Positions 29,348-39,053 of a stretch of 64,000 bases of DNA are shown here, in pieces. The DNA is from Buttiauxella noackiae ATCC 51607 (GTDB lineage: Bacteria > Pseudomonadota > Gammaproteobacteria > Enterobacterales > Enterobacteriaceae), in the NCBI RefSeq assembly GCF_001654865.1, contig NZ_LXEO01000065.1, positions 95,197 to 159,196 of the forward strand, in the 5' to 3' direction. Below the pieces are notes generated by a model. The model was given only the letters and a program-made list of their open reading frames with translations. It had not been told where the DNA came from and ran no database searches. The position numbers and the translations under genes were made by a program. Every line of letters starts with the position of its first letter. Positions within the stretch are counted from its first letter, which is position 1.

Positions 29348-30118
29348 ATGAATAGCAACGTTTTCCCAAATAAATTCAAAGCAGCACTGGCAGCACACCA
29401 GACGCAAATCGGTTGCTGGTCTGCACTGGCAAATCCTATCAGTACGGAAGTGCTGGGCCTGGCTGGGTTCGACTGGATTGTGCTCGATGGCGAACATGCA
29501 CCAAACGATATCACCACATTCATTCCACAGTTGATGGCATTAAAAGGCAGCGAAAGTGCCGCCGTAGTGCGCGCGCCGACCAATGACCCGGTGATCATCA
29601 AGCGCCTGCTGGATATCGGCTTCTATAACTTCCTGATCCCGTTTGTGGAAACGCAGGAAGAGGCTGAGCTGGCGGTCTCTTCAACCCGTTACCCACCGGA
29701 AGGGATTCGTGGGGTGTCCGTTTCACACCGCGCCAATATGTTTGGCACCGTGCCGGACTACTTTGCGCAGTCCAACAAGAACATCTCTATCCTGGTTCAG
29801 ATTGAAAGCCAGCAGGGCGTTGATAACGTAGATGCCATCGCTGCAACCGACGGTGTTGATGGGATTTTCGTTGGGCCAAGTGACCTTGCTGCGGCATTAG
29901 GCCATCTGGGTAATGCTTCGCATCCGGACGTGCAGCAATGCATCAAACACATCTTTGCCCGAGCTAAAGCACACGGTAAACCAGCCGGCATTCTGGCACC
30001 AGTTGAAGCTGACGCGCGTCGTTATATGGAATGGGGCGCCACCTTCGTGGCTGTGGGCAGTGATTTAGGCTGCTTCCGCTCGGCAACCCAGAAATTGGCT
30101 GATTCTTTTAAAAAATAA
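29348..30118 (+). CDS. garL: 5-keto-4-deoxy-D-glucarate aldolase GarL
   Basis: A 256-residue HpcH/HpaI-family class II aldolase. It splits 5-keto-4-deoxy-D-glucarate into pyruvate and tartronate semialdehyde. [12 protein letters not shown] holds the catalytic His; [12 protein letters not shown] and [14 protein letters not shown] provide metal and carboxylate binding. Same length as the E. coli protein, 26 bases after garP. Confidence 0.97.
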   Translation: MNSNVFPNKFKAALAAHQTQIGCWSALANPISTEVLGLAGFDWIVLDGEHAPNDITTFIPQLMALKGSESAAVVRAPTNDPVIIKRLLDIGFYNFLIPFVETQEEAELAVSSTRYPPEGIRGVSVSHRANMFGTVPDYFAQSNKNISILVQIESQQGVDNVDAIAATDGVDGIFVGPSDLAAALGHLGNASHPDVQQCIKHIFARAKAHGKPAGILAPVEADARRYMEWGATFVAVGSDLGCFRSATQKLADSFKK

Positions 30119-30145
30119 CCACCACCTGAAAAGAGAGACTGAATT

Positions 30146-31036
30146 ATGACACTGAAAGTTGGGTTTATTGGCCTGGGTATCATGGGCAAACCAATGAGTA
30201 AAAACCTCATCAAAGCCGGTTATTCACTGGTGGTTGCCGACCGTAATGCAGAGGTAATTGCTGAAGTTATCGCAGCCGGTGCAGAAACTGCCGCCACACC
30301 AAAAGATATTGCTGAGCAGTGCGATGTGATTATCACCATGCTGCCTAACTCCCCACACGTTAAAGAAGTGGCGTTGGGCGAAAACGGCATTATCGAAGGG
30401 GCAAAACCGGGCACCGTCGTTATCGACATGAGTTCCATCGCACCGCTGGCGAGCCGCGAAATTAGTGAAGCACTAAAAGCAAAAGGCATCGATATGCTGG
30501 ATGCACCCGTGAGCGGTGGCGAACCTAAAGCTATCGAAGGCACGCTGTCCGTCATGGTTGGCGGTGATAAAGCGATTTTCGACAAGTATTACGACCTGCT
30601 CAAATCAATGGCCGGTTCCGTGGTGCACACCGGTGATATTGGTGCGGGCAACGTCACCAAACTGGCAAACCAGGTGATTGTAGCGCTGAACATTGCTGCG
30701 ATGTCTGAAGCACTGGTGCTGGCAACCAAAGCGGGTGTAAACCCAGAATTAGTCTTCCAGGCGATTCGTGGTGGTCTTGCGGGCAGCACCGTTCTGGAGG
30801 CGAAAGCGCCGATGGTTTTAGATCGCAACTTCAAGCCTGGTTTCCGAATCGACCTGCACATTAAAGATCTGGCGAACGCGCTGGATACTTCCCACGGTGT
30901 GGGCGCGCAATTACCACTGACTGCGGCAGTAATGGAAATGATGCAAGCGCTGCGTGCAGACGGCCATGGTAACGATGACCATAGCGCAATCGCGTGCTAC
31001 TACGAAAAACTGGCGAAAGTAGAAGTCAGTAAATAA
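30146..31036 (+). CDS. garR: Tartronate semialdehyde reductase GarR
   Basis: A 296-residue beta-hydroxyacid dehydrogenase reducing tartronate semialdehyde to D-glycerate with NAD(P)H. The N-terminal Rossmann motif GFIGLGIMGKPMSKNL, the substrate-binding DAPVSGGEPKA and the catalytic lysine in GAGNVTKLANQ are all present. It lies 27 bases after garL; an intrinsic hairpin separates it from garK. Confidence 0.96.
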   Translation: MTLKVGFIGLGIMGKPMSKNLIKAGYSLVVADRNAEVIAEVIAAGAETAATPKDIAEQCDVIITMLPNSPHVKEVALGENGIIEGAKPGTVVIDMSSIAPLASREISEALKAKGIDMLDAPVSGGEPKAIEGTLSVMVGGDKAIFDKYYDLLKSMAGSVVHTGDIGAGNVTKLANQVIVALNIAAMSEALVLATKAGVNPELVFQAIRGGLAGSTVLEAKAPMVLDRNFKPGFRIDLHIKDLANALDTSHGVGAQLPLTAAVMEMMQALRADGHGNDDHSAIACYYEKLAKVEVSK

Positions 31037-31043
31037 AAGAGAT

Positions 31044-31068
31044 GGGCACCTCTTGGGTGCCCGGTTTT
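31044..31068 (+). terminator. Terminator-like hairpin between garR and garK
   Basis: A 7-bp stem GGGCACC / GGTGCCC with a 5-base loop is followed by GGTTTTCT. It could partly terminate garPLR transcription and lower garK expression. Confidence 0.6.
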
Positions 31069-31099
31069 CTCGGCCCTATTGTTTTGGCATGGACTCATT

Positions 31100-32245
31100 A
31101 TGAAAATCGTAATCGCACCCGACTCTTATAAAGAAAGCCTCTCAGCGGTTGATGTGGCACAGGCTATTGAAAAAGGATTCCGCGAAATATTTCCTGATGC
31201 GGAATACATATCTGTCCCGGTTGCTGATGGTGGGGAAGGTACGGTCGATGCCATGATCAGTGCAACACAGGGCAAGAAAATCACCACTACGGTGACAGGG
31301 CCGCTAGGCGAGCCTGTTACAGCATATTGGGGTCTGTCCGGTGACGGTCAAACCGCGTTTATCGAAATGGCTGAAGCCAGTGGGCTTGCACTGGTGCCTA
31401 TTGTGAACCGCAATCCTCTGATTACGACTTCGCACGGTACTGGTGAACTGATTTTACGGGCTCTGGATAACGGTGCGCGCAACATTATTATCGGTATTGG
31501 TGGCAGCGCAACTAACGACGGCGGCGCGGGCATGGTACAGGCGCTGGGCGCGAAACTGTGCGATGCAGTCGGTAAAGAAATTAGTCACGGTGGTGGCAGC
31601 TTAATGAGCCTGAATAGCATCGATATTTCAGGTCTCGATAGTCGTTTGGCTGACTGTGTGATTAACGTTGCCTGTGATGTGACGAATCCATTAATTGGTG
31701 ATAACGGCGCTTCACGTGTTTTTGGGCCACAAAAAGGGGCCGATGAAGCGATGATTCTTGAGCTGGATGCCAATCTTGCTCATTTTGCTGATGTAATTAA
31801 AAAAGACTTACGTATTGATGTGAAAAACGCCCCTGGAGCGGGAGCTGCGGGCGGTATGGGCGCGGCATTAATGGCGTTTCTCGGCGCGGAACTACGTAGC
31901 GGAGTCGAGATAGTGACGGAAGCTTTGCGCCTTGAAGAACATATTCATGATTGCTCGCTGGTGGTGACTGGTGAAGGGCGTATGGATAGTCAGAGTATCC
32001 GCGGCAAAGTGCCGGTGGGTGTGGCAGCGGTGGCGAAAAAGTACCACAAGCCGGTGATTGGTATCGCGGGCTCGTTGACCAGTGATGTGGCGGTTGTTCA
32101 TCAATATGGCATTGATGCCGTGTTTAGTGTGCTGACTAGTATTGGTACGCTCGAAGAGGCGCTGAAAAATGCGTTCGATAATATTTACCGTGCTTCGCGC
32201 AATATTGCAGCAGCGGTAGCTATTGGGATGAATACTACATCTTAG
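31100..32245 (+). CDS. garK: Glycerate 2-kinase GarK
   Basis: A 381-residue type I glycerate kinase, same length as E. coli GarK, converting D-glycerate to 2-phosphoglycerate. The N-terminal MKIVIAPDSYKESLSA and the motifs GIGGSATNDGGAGM and GAGAAGGMGAAL are characteristic. ATG 31100 begins the conserved N-terminus; an upstream in-frame ATG at 31079 has no conservation. It is the last gene before rnpB, as in E. coli. Confidence 0.95.
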   Translation: MKIVIAPDSYKESLSAVDVAQAIEKGFREIFPDAEYISVPVADGGEGTVDAMISATQGKKITTTVTGPLGEPVTAYWGLSGDGQTAFIEMAEASGLALVPIVNRNPLITTSHGTGELILRALDNGARNIIIGIGGSATNDGGAGMVQALGAKLCDAVGKEISHGGGSLMSLNSIDISGLDSRLADCVINVACDVTNPLIGDNGASRVFGPQKGADEAMILELDANLAHFADVIKKDLRIDVKNAPGAGAAGGMGAALMAFLGAELRSGVEIVTEALRLEEHIHDCSLVVTGEGRMDSQSIRGKVPVGVAAVAKKYHKPVIGIAGSLTSDVAVVHQYGIDAVFSVLTSIGTLEEALKNAFDNIYRASRNIAAAVAIGMNTTS

Positions 32246-32248
32246 ATT

Positions 32249-32277
32249 CCCCTAAATAATTCAAGTTGTGGGAAGGC
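32249..32277. repeat. Dispersed intergenic element, partial copy C
   Basis: CCTAAATAATTCAAGTTGTG then GGAAGGCG is the terminal arm of the family seen at 43905-44042 (there GCCTTCCTGCAACTCGAATTATT on the opposite strand). Only this arm remains, ending at the rnpB -35 region. Confidence 0.55.
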
Positions 32278-32306
32278 GTGACAGGGGAGCGCAAACCCTC
32301 TATAAT
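32278..32306 (+). promoter_or_regulatory. rnpB promoter
   Basis: GTGACA at 32278-32283 and TATAAT at 32301-32306 are separated by 17 bases, and the -10 lies 7 bases before the RNase P RNA 5' end. Confidence 0.85.
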
Positions 32307-32313
32307 CCGCGCC

Positions 32314-32692
<379 letters not shown>

Positions 32693-32698
32693 ATTCAA

Positions 32699-32729
32699 CA
32701 AAAACCCCGCTTCGGCGGGGTTTTTGTTT
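32699..32729 (+). terminator. rnpB terminator
   Basis: AAAACCCCGC TTCG GCGGGGTTTT followed by a T-rich tail forms a strong rho-independent terminator immediately after the mature RNA. Confidence 0.93.
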
Positions 32730-32782
32730 TTCTGCCTTCCATTACCATAGTAGAACTCCTTTCATCACCAGGCAGCACTGTC

Positions 32783-33880
32783 ATGATCAAATCCATCTTC
32801 ATCGACAACTACCGATCTGTACGCAAACTCTCCATTGATTTGGGGCGGCTGAACGTGGTTTTCGGCCCGAATGGTTGCGGTAAATCCAATATCTATAAAG
32901 CAATCCATTTGATCCACGGCGCAGCAATGGGGCAGTTGTCACACTGGTTGTCTGATGAAGGTGGGATTCAAAAGGTTATGTGGGCAGGCGATCGTGCCAA
33001 AGGGTATGCCAGTGCGCCACGACGTATGACACTTGCTGTAGATACCGACGACTTTGAATACGAATTGCAGGTCGGCTTCCCGGATAAGTTACCCTACCCA
33101 ACGATGTTTGACCTCGATCCCATCGTAAAAGAAGAGCAAATCTGGCTGAGTGGTTTTCGCCGCCGGCCTTCTTCGTCAATTATGCATCGCCGCAACCAGG
33201 CTGTTTTTCTCAACGACGTAAACGGTGAGAAAGTGACGCATGCCGCCACGCTTTACGAAAACGAGTCTTTGTTCGGCCAGCTTGGCGAGCCACACCTTTA
33301 TCCTGAAGTTTCCAGCGCCCGTGAAACGCTGCGTAACTGGCGTTTCTACCATGAGTTCGATATCACAAAAGGAGCCGGGCTGCGCTTGCCGCAGGTTGGT
33401 TACCGTTCGCCAGTGTTAGCGGGTGATGGGCTAAACCTGGCCGCTGCGTTTCAGACCATCGTTGAAATTGGTGATAGCGAGTTACTGTTTGAGGTGCTGG
33501 ATGAAGCTTTCCCTGAATGCACATTTTTCTGTGATAACAGTAACGGACGTTTCCAGATGATGATGCACCGGCAGGGGATTAACCGCCCGCTGGAGTCGGC
33601 TGAGTTTTCCGATGGGACATTACGATTTTTGTGCCTGACCGTGGCGCTACTGAGTCCGCGTCCACCGCGCTTTATTGCATTGAATGAACCGGAAAATAGC
33701 CTGCATCCCCAGATGTTACCGGCGCTTGCTCGCCTGATTGCCGAAGCGAGTCGCTACACGCAAATCTGGTTAACCAGCCATTCGCCAGAATTGGCCACAT
33801 TTATTGAAAAACATACGCCGTTTACGCTTTATCAGTTGGGGATTGAGAATGGGGAAACGCGAGTTAACCGTCTCTCGTGA
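32783..33880 (+). CDS. AAA family ATPase, AAA_21/OLD-like
   Basis: A 365-residue SMC/ABC-type ATPase. The Walker A motif is FGPNGCGKSN near residue 30. FIALNEPENSLHPQ is the Walker B/D-loop segment, with Asn where many relatives have Asp, and LTSHSPE is the switch histidine. It has the compact form of COG4637-type predicted ATPases, with no TOPRIM nuclease domain. ATG 32783 begins the family's standard N-terminus (MIKSIFIDNYRSV); a frame reaching into rnpB is not coding. The gene stands alone downstream of rnpB, a position that differs from E. coli. Its role is unknown; DNA repair or defence are possibilities. Confidence 0.72.
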   Translation: MIKSIFIDNYRSVRKLSIDLGRLNVVFGPNGCGKSNIYKAIHLIHGAAMGQLSHWLSDEGGIQKVMWAGDRAKGYASAPRRMTLAVDTDDFEYELQVGFPDKLPYPTMFDLDPIVKEEQIWLSGFRRRPSSSIMHRRNQAVFLNDVNGEKVTHAATLYENESLFGQLGEPHLYPEVSSARETLRNWRFYHEFDITKGAGLRLPQVGYRSPVLAGDGLNLAAAFQTIVEIGDSELLFEVLDEAFPECTFFCDNSNGRFQMMMHRQGINRPLESAEFSDGTLRFLCLTVALLSPRPPRFIALNEPENSLHPQMLPALARLIAEASRYTQIWLTSHSPELATFIEKHTPFTLYQLGIENGETRVNRLS

Positions 33881-34388
33881 TCGTTTACTGTAAGAAAATG
33901 TCTTGATGATAGGAGAAAAATCTTAACCGTAACCTTATTGAAACAATAATCAGAGGTTCCTGCTAAAGCGATGCCAGAGTGTGAAGTGCATCAAAATACT
34001 CGTTCTCTGATGTTACAGGCTATTAACCTCGCTTGTTGCGTCAGCTCACACTGCCCTGTTGAGTCTGAATTCGCTTAAAAACAAATAATTTAGTAAAAAT
34101 CGTTTAAAAATAACTACTTAAGTGTTTCTCTCAACTTCTGGAATAATTATTTCCTACACAAAATGCAAAGTGTGAATCATAACTGAATATATTTCTCTGA
34201 ATGGAGGATTATTTTCTCTTTTATTGCGAATGTGCAGATGGAGTAGCAAATTTTTTCTCCTCCGCACGCGCTATCCTTTTTACATTCGAATAAGACCAGA
34301 AAACACGTCTTCATGTTTTTAATGGTCTGGGAAATCACTCTGTAATAAACACTCATAATTAAAACCTACACATTAAAGCGAGCATTTT
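33881..34388 (+). promoter_or_regulatory. Region upstream of cyuP
   Basis: This 508-base gap is AT-rich. It holds a possible Cys-rich mini-ORF (33971-34078), an imperfect hairpin at about 34289-34328 (AGACCA ... TGGTCT with inner complementarity), and presumably the cyuPA promoter. In E. coli cyuPA is induced by cysteine through CyuR (DecR); no binding site was identified. Confidence 0.45.
33971..34078 (+). CDS. Possible Cys-rich leader peptide upstream of cyuPA
   Basis: A 35-codon ORF with four Cys (positions 4, 22, 23, 28) lies 310 bases upstream of the cysteine transporter gene. The only nearby AGAGG is about 17 bases before the ATG, too far for a strong start. It could be chance. The interest lies in the match between its composition and the downstream genes. 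Confidence 0.2.
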   Translation: MPECEVHQNTRSLMLQAINLACCVSSHCPVESEFA

Positions 34389-35711
34389 ATGGAAACAGGA
34401 AGCATTACTGCCGTTAATATTCCGGCATCGAATCGCGCAGGAATGACTGAAAGTGAATGGCAAGCCGCCACCAAATTTGACAGCACTGATGTCGGCTGGA
34501 TCATTATGAGTATTGGCATGGCAATTGGTGCAGGAATAGTTTTTCTACCCGTTCAGGTTGGATTAATGGGATTATGGGTTTTCCTTCTTTCATCGATAGT
34601 CGGCTATCCAGCAATGTATCTGTTTCAGCGTTTATTTATTAATACGCTGGCGGAATCCCCGGAGTGTAAAGATTACCCAAGTGTGATAAGCGGTTATTTG
34701 GGTAAAAACTGGGGGATATTATTGGGTTTACTCTATTTTATTATGCTGGTTATCTGGATGTTTGTTTACTCCACAGCCATCACTAATGACAGTGCCTCTT
34801 ATTTACATACGTTTGGCGTCACAGAAGGACTGTTATCGGATAACCCCTTCTATGGCCTGGTGCTGATTTGTATTCTGGTCGCCATCTCATCCCGCGGTGA
34901 AAAGCTCTTATTTAAAGTTTCAAGATACATGGTGCTAACCAAGCTTTTAGTGGTCGCCGCGTTGGGTGTTTCTATGGTCGGGATGTGGCACTTGTATAAC
35001 GCCGGCACGCTGCCGCCAATGGGGTTGCTGCTGAAGAATGCGATTATTACACTGCCATTTACGCTGACGTCTATTCTGTTTATCCAGACGCTTAGCCCGA
35101 TGGTTATTTCGTACCGTTCTAAAGAAAAATCACGCGAAGTGGCTCGTTTCAAAGCGCTGCGTGCGATGAACATCGCTTTTGGCATTCTGTTTGTGACCGT
35201 TTTCTTTTATGCAGTCTCTTTTACTCTTGCGATGGGCCATGACGAGGCGGTAAAAGCGTATGAGCAAAATATTTCAGCGCTGGCTATTGCCGCCCAGTTT
35301 ATTAACGGAAATGCCGGGGCATGGGTCACTGTGGTCAGCGTGATATTAAATATCTTCGCTGTTATGACCGCATTCTTTGGGGTTTATCTCGGATTCCGTG
35401 AAGCAACGCAAGGTATCGTGATTAATATTCTGCGCCGTAAAATGCCTGCAGAAAAAATTAATGAGAAATGGGTGCAGCGTGGAATTATGGTATTCGCCAT
35501 ATTACTGGCGTGGAGTGCGATTGTACTGAACGCTCCGGTATTAAGTTTTACCTCAATCTGTAGCCCAATATTTGGCATGGTAGGGTGCTTAATTCCAGCC
35601 TGGCTGGTCTATAAAGTCCCTGCATTGCATAAATATAAAGGTGTCTCACTGGTCATTATTGTTATCACTGGCCTCTTATTGTGTATTTCTCCATTCCTTG
35701 CATTCTCCTGA
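34389..35711 (+). CDS. cyuP: Cysteine/serine transporter CyuP (YhaO)
   Basis: A 440-residue amino acid permease of the HAAAP/SdaC-TdcC group, closely similar to E. coli YhaO (about 443). About 11 membrane segments begin at GWIIMSIGMAIGAGIVFLP. It imports L-cysteine (and was described for D-serine) for anaerobic use by CyuA. cyuA follows after 43 bases. Confidence 0.93.
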   Translation: METGSITAVNIPASNRAGMTESEWQAATKFDSTDVGWIIMSIGMAIGAGIVFLPVQVGLMGLWVFLLSSIVGYPAMYLFQRLFINTLAESPECKDYPSVISGYLGKNWGILLGLLYFIMLVIWMFVYSTAITNDSASYLHTFGVTEGLLSDNPFYGLVLICILVAISSRGEKLLFKVSRYMVLTKLLVVAALGVSMVGMWHLYNAGTLPPMGLLLKNAIITLPFTLTSILFIQTLSPMVISYRSKEKSREVARFKALRAMNIAFGILFVTVFFYAVSFTLAMGHDEAVKAYEQNISALAIAAQFINGNAGAWVTVVSVILNIFAVMTAFFGVYLGFREATQGIVINILRRKMPAEKINEKWVQRGIMVFAILLAWSAIVLNAPVLSFTSICSPIFGMVGCLIPAWLVYKVPALHKYKGVSLVIIVITGLLLCISPFLAFS

Positions 35712-35754
35712 TTGCAGGCATGTGTTTTCTGAATATAAGCGTTAAGGTTAAAAA

Positions 35755-37062
35755 ATGGCAAATTCTGCAATTAACCCGGCATGGGCTGAACTCATCCTGG
35801 CTGTGAAACAAAATGTGAAGCCCGCAGTGGGCTGCACAGAACCCATTTCGTTAGCGCTGGCAAGTGCATTGGCCGCCTCGCATCTGGCGGGGCCAGTTAC
35901 AAGCATCGAGGCTCGCGTTTCACCGAATCTAATGAAAAATGGTATGGGCGTTACTGTTCCGGGAACCGGGATGGTCGGTCTGCCTATCGCCGCTGCGGTG
36001 GGAGCGCTCGGGGGCGACCCACTTGCGGGACTGGAAGTACTCAAAGGCGCGCCGGTTGAAGCGATTGCTGCCGCAAAACTGCTGCTGGTACGTGGCGATG
36101 TGAAGGTCAGCATTCAACAACCGTGCGATGAGATTTTATATACCTGCGTGACGGTATTTACCGCCAAAGAGTCGGCAATGGTGGTCATCGCTGGCGAACA
36201 CACCCGAGTCATCAGAATCGAGAAAGACGGCGATGTGCTGTTTGATGCCGCTGAAGATTGTCAGGTGGAAGGAAAGGTGCAAACTTGCTCGATGGAAAAT
36301 GTCAGCCTTGAGCAGATTGTTGAGTTTGCACAGGGCGTTCCCTTTGATGAAATTGGTTTTATTCTTGATGCGGCCTTGTTGAATAACGAGCTTTCCCGCG
36401 AAGGTTTGCGGGTGCAGTACGGTTTGCATATCGGTTCGACGTTACAGCGGCAGCTTGATCGTGGCCTGATGGCAAATGATCTGTTGAGCGACATTATGAT
36501 CCGTACGGCCGCCGCTTCTGATGCACGTATGGGTGGCGCGTGTCTTCCGGCAATGAGCAACTCAGGTTCCGGCAATCAAGGTATTGCCGCGACAATGCCG
36601 GTGGTTGTGGTGGCTGAACATCTTGCCTGTGACCGTGAGAAACTGGCGCGAGCGCTGATACTGTCGCATCTGACGGCGATTTATATTCACCATCAGTTGC
36701 CGGCACTCTCTGCATTATGCGCGGCAACCACCGCAGCAATGGGGGCGGCGGCAGGGATCACCTGGTTAATCGACGGCAGCTACAAAAGCATTTCAATGGC
36801 TATCAGCAATATGATCGGTGATGTTAGCGGTATGATTTGTGATGGGGCTTCAAACAGTTGCGCGATGAAAGTGTCTACCAGCGCCGCTTCGGCATGGAAA
36901 GCGGTACTGATGGCACTTGATAATACGTCGGTCAGCGGAAATGAGGGGATCGTAGCTCATGATGTAGAGCAGTCGATCCGTAATCTTTGTGCGCTGGCAA
37001 GTCAGGCGATGCAGCACACCGATCGTCAGATTATTGCGATTATGGCAAGTAAGGTCGCGTAA
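35755..37062 (+). CDS. cyuA: L-cysteine desulfidase CyuA (YhaM)
   Basis: A 435-residue iron-sulfur enzyme of the serine dehydratase-like UPF0597 family, converting L-cysteine to pyruvate, ammonia and sulfide. Candidate cluster cysteines are Cys27 in [20 protein letters not shown] and [13 protein letters not shown]. Length equals the E. coli protein within one residue. It ends one base from the convergent yhaL stop. Confidence 0.93.
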   Translation: MANSAINPAWAELILAVKQNVKPAVGCTEPISLALASALAASHLAGPVTSIEARVSPNLMKNGMGVTVPGTGMVGLPIAAAVGALGGDPLAGLEVLKGAPVEAIAAAKLLLVRGDVKVSIQQPCDEILYTCVTVFTAKESAMVVIAGEHTRVIRIEKDGDVLFDAAEDCQVEGKVQTCSMENVSLEQIVEFAQGVPFDEIGFILDAALLNNELSREGLRVQYGLHIGSTLQRQLDRGLMANDLLSDIMIRTAAASDARMGGACLPAMSNSGSGNQGIAATMPVVVVAEHLACDREKLARALILSHLTAIYIHHQLPALSALCAATTAAMGAAAGITWLIDGSYKSISMAISNMIGDVSGMICDGASNSCAMKVSTSAASAWKAVLMALDNTSVSGNEGIVAHDVEQSIRNLCALASQAMQHTDRQIIAIMASKVA

Positions 37063-37063
37063 C

Positions 37064-37234
37064 TCAGAGGCTGGCTTCTTCTTCCGCCAGTCGTACATCT
37101 GCTTCGACAACAATCGCTTCCAGTTCGTTGAGCATCTCGTCGTAACTCAGCCCGGCATCAGCGGTTGTTGCCTCAACTACAACCGCTGACACTGCTTTTT
37201 TGGTTGCTTTCTTCGTCGATGGTTTTTTGCTCAC
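37064..37234 (-). CDS. yhaL: Small conserved protein YhaL
   Basis: A 56-residue protein translated from a GTG start at 37234 behind AGGAG (7 bases). The N-terminus is Lys/Ser/Thr-rich and basic; the C-terminal half (LSYDEMLNELEAIVVEADVR) matches E. coli YhaL as I recall it and resembles the N-terminal helix of exonuclease VII small subunit XseB. It is convergent with cyuA and upstream of nothing else on its strand. Function unknown. Confidence 0.8.
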   Translation of the reverse strand: MSKKPSTKKATKKAVSAVVVEATTADAGLSYDEMLNELEAIVVEADVRLAEEEASL

Positions 37235-37267
37235 GGATAACTCCTGTTGGTCTATTCCTGATACTGG

Positions 37268-37969
37268 TCAGACCGGTAAATCTATCAGCAATGCACGCAA
37301 TGGGGTATCTGCAACCAGCGTAATGTTAGCTTCATCACGGATAAAAGCGCCGTCACCACAGGTAAGGCCTTCTTTTTCTTCGGCAGATGTTACAGCGTGA
37401 ACCGTACCATGAATTGACTGTAAATAAGCACGCGGGCCGTGTAGCTGGAAACTGAGCTGCTGGCCTTTCTCCAGTTCAATCTGGTGAATCCATACTTGTT
37501 GGCGCAGTTGTAGGCTCTCTTTACTACCATCCGGCGAGGCCAGTAATTGTTGTGACTCATCAGTAAGCGTGATTTTCTGCACCAGCGGATTTTCGCGCTC
37601 CGGGCAAGCATCAAGCCATAGTTGCATCCGCGTAAGAGAGTTCTCTTTACTCAGGTTATGCTCGCTGTAACTGAGTCCTGGCTGGGTGGAAATGAGCAGT
37701 GCTTCACCCGCTTTAGCCTGAACGTGGTTGCCCTCGCTGTCGCGGTATTCCGCTTCGCCTTCGAGAATCAAATTGAGAATATCAACCTTCGGATAGGTAC
37801 GTGGCTGGAATGACGCACCCGGTGCTAACACTTCCTGGTTGAGTACGCGCAACGAAGCATAGCCCAACAATTTCGGGTCGAAATAGTGACCGAAGGAAAA
37901 CGTATAGCGGGCCTGGAGCCATCCATAGTCCGCTTTCCCGCATTGTTTGGCAGTTCTTGGCGTAATCAT
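37268..37969 (-). CDS. yhaK: Pirin-like bicupin YhaK
   Basis: A 233-residue bicupin of the pirin family, equal in length to E. coli YhaK, a cytosolic protein proposed to respond to reactive oxygen or nitrogen species. GYASLRVLNQEVLAPGASF is typical. The start at 37969 begins the conserved MITPRTAKQCGKADYGW; a longer frame to 38119 overlaps yhaJ and is rejected. Confidence 0.93.
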   Translation of the reverse strand: MITPRTAKQCGKADYGWLQARYTFSFGHYFDPKLLGYASLRVLNQEVLAPGASFQPRTYPKVDILNLILEGEAEYRDSEGNHVQAKAGEALLISTQPGLSYSEHNLSKENSLTRMQLWLDACPERENPLVQKITLTDESQQLLASPDGSKESLQLRQQVWIHQIELEKGQQLSFQLHGPRAYLQSIHGTVHAVTSAEEKEGLTCGDGAFIRDEANITLVADTPLRALLIDLPV

Positions 37970-38075
37970 AATTTCTTGACCTCTTTTTACACTGTACCCA
38001 TGGTAAAGCTCTGGACGCTGCATTGTTAGCCAGTTAATCTGCTTGGTATGTTCAAATTTCCTGAATGAGAACGAG

Positions 38076-38966
38076 ATGGCTAAAGAGAGAGCATTGACGC
38101 TAGAGGCTTTGCGGGTCATGGACGCAATTGACAGGCGTGGGAGTTTTGCCGCTGCTGCTGATGAATTGGGGCGTGTACCGTCGGCGCTGAGTTACACCAT
38201 GCAGAAGTTGGAAGAAGAACTGGATGTCGTGCTGTTTGACCGTTCAGGCCATCGCACCAAATTTACCAATGTCGGGAGGATGTTACTGGAGCGCGGGCGA
38301 GTTTTGCTCGAAGCGGCTGAAAAACTTACCACTGACGCCGAAGCGCTGGCGCGTGGTTGGGAAACGCATCTCACCATTGTTACAGAGGCTCTGGTGCCGA
38401 CAGCGAAGCTGTATCCGCTGGTGGAAAAACTGGCCGGTAAAGCTGACACCCAGTTGTCGATTATTACTGAAGTACTGGCGGGTTCATGGGAGCGTTTAGA
38501 GCAAGGCCGGGCGGATATTGTGATTGCTCCGGATATGCACTTCCGTTCTTCATCTGAGATTAACTCACGCAAGCTGTATAAGGTGATGAGCGTTTATGTC
38601 GCGGCACCTGATCACCCGATTCACAATGAACCGGAGCCGCTTTCAGAAGTGACGCGCGTGAAGTATCGCGGTATCGCGGTTGCTGATACCGCACGGGAAC
38701 GTCCTGTGCTGACAGTGCAGCTACTGGATAAACAGCCGCGTCTTACGGTAAGTAGCATGGAAGATAAACGCCAGGCATTGCTGGCCGGTTTGGGTGTGGC
38801 AACGATGCCTTATCCGATGGTCGAGCAGGATATTGCTGAAGGACGACTACGTGTGGTGAGTCCTGAATATACCAATGAAATTGACATTATCATGGCGTGG
38901 CGACGCGATAGCATGGGCGAAGCAAAAGCCTGGTGCTTGCGTGAAATTCCAAAATTATTGAAATAA
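38076..38966 (+). CDS. yhaJ: LysR-family regulator YhaJ
   Basis: A 296-residue LysR-type regulator nearly identical in its first 90 residues to E. coli YhaJ. HTH: GSFAAAADELGRVPSALSYTMQKLEEEL. In E. coli it activates yhaK and itself and responds to dinitrotoluene breakdown products, and in pathogens it controls virulence genes. ATG 38076 matches the conserved start MAKERALTLEAL. Divergent from yhaK with 106 bases between. Confidence 0.95.
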   Translation: MAKERALTLEALRVMDAIDRRGSFAAAADELGRVPSALSYTMQKLEEELDVVLFDRSGHRTKFTNVGRMLLERGRVLLEAAEKLTTDAEALARGWETHLTIVTEALVPTAKLYPLVEKLAGKADTQLSIITEVLAGSWERLEQGRADIVIAPDMHFRSSSEINSRKLYKVMSVYVAAPDHPIHNEPEPLSEVTRVKYRGIAVADTARERPVLTVQLLDKQPRLTVSSMEDKRQALLAGLGVATMPYPMVEQDIAEGRLRVVSPEYTNEIDIIMAWRRDSMGEAKAWCLREIPKLLK

Positions 38967-39003
38967 AAAGGGTGGGCAGCTTTTGCGCTGCTCCACCCTT
39001 TTT
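38966..39003. terminator. Terminator after yhaJ
   Basis: AAAAAGGGTGG GCAGC ... GCTGC TCCACCCTTTTT forms a long stem directly after the yhaJ stop, with A and T runs for both directions; yhaH converges from the other side. Confidence 0.88.
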
Positions 39004-39053
39004 AAGTGAGTTTGTTGGGCGCGAAAGCACTACCCGCCACGATGCTTAAATTA

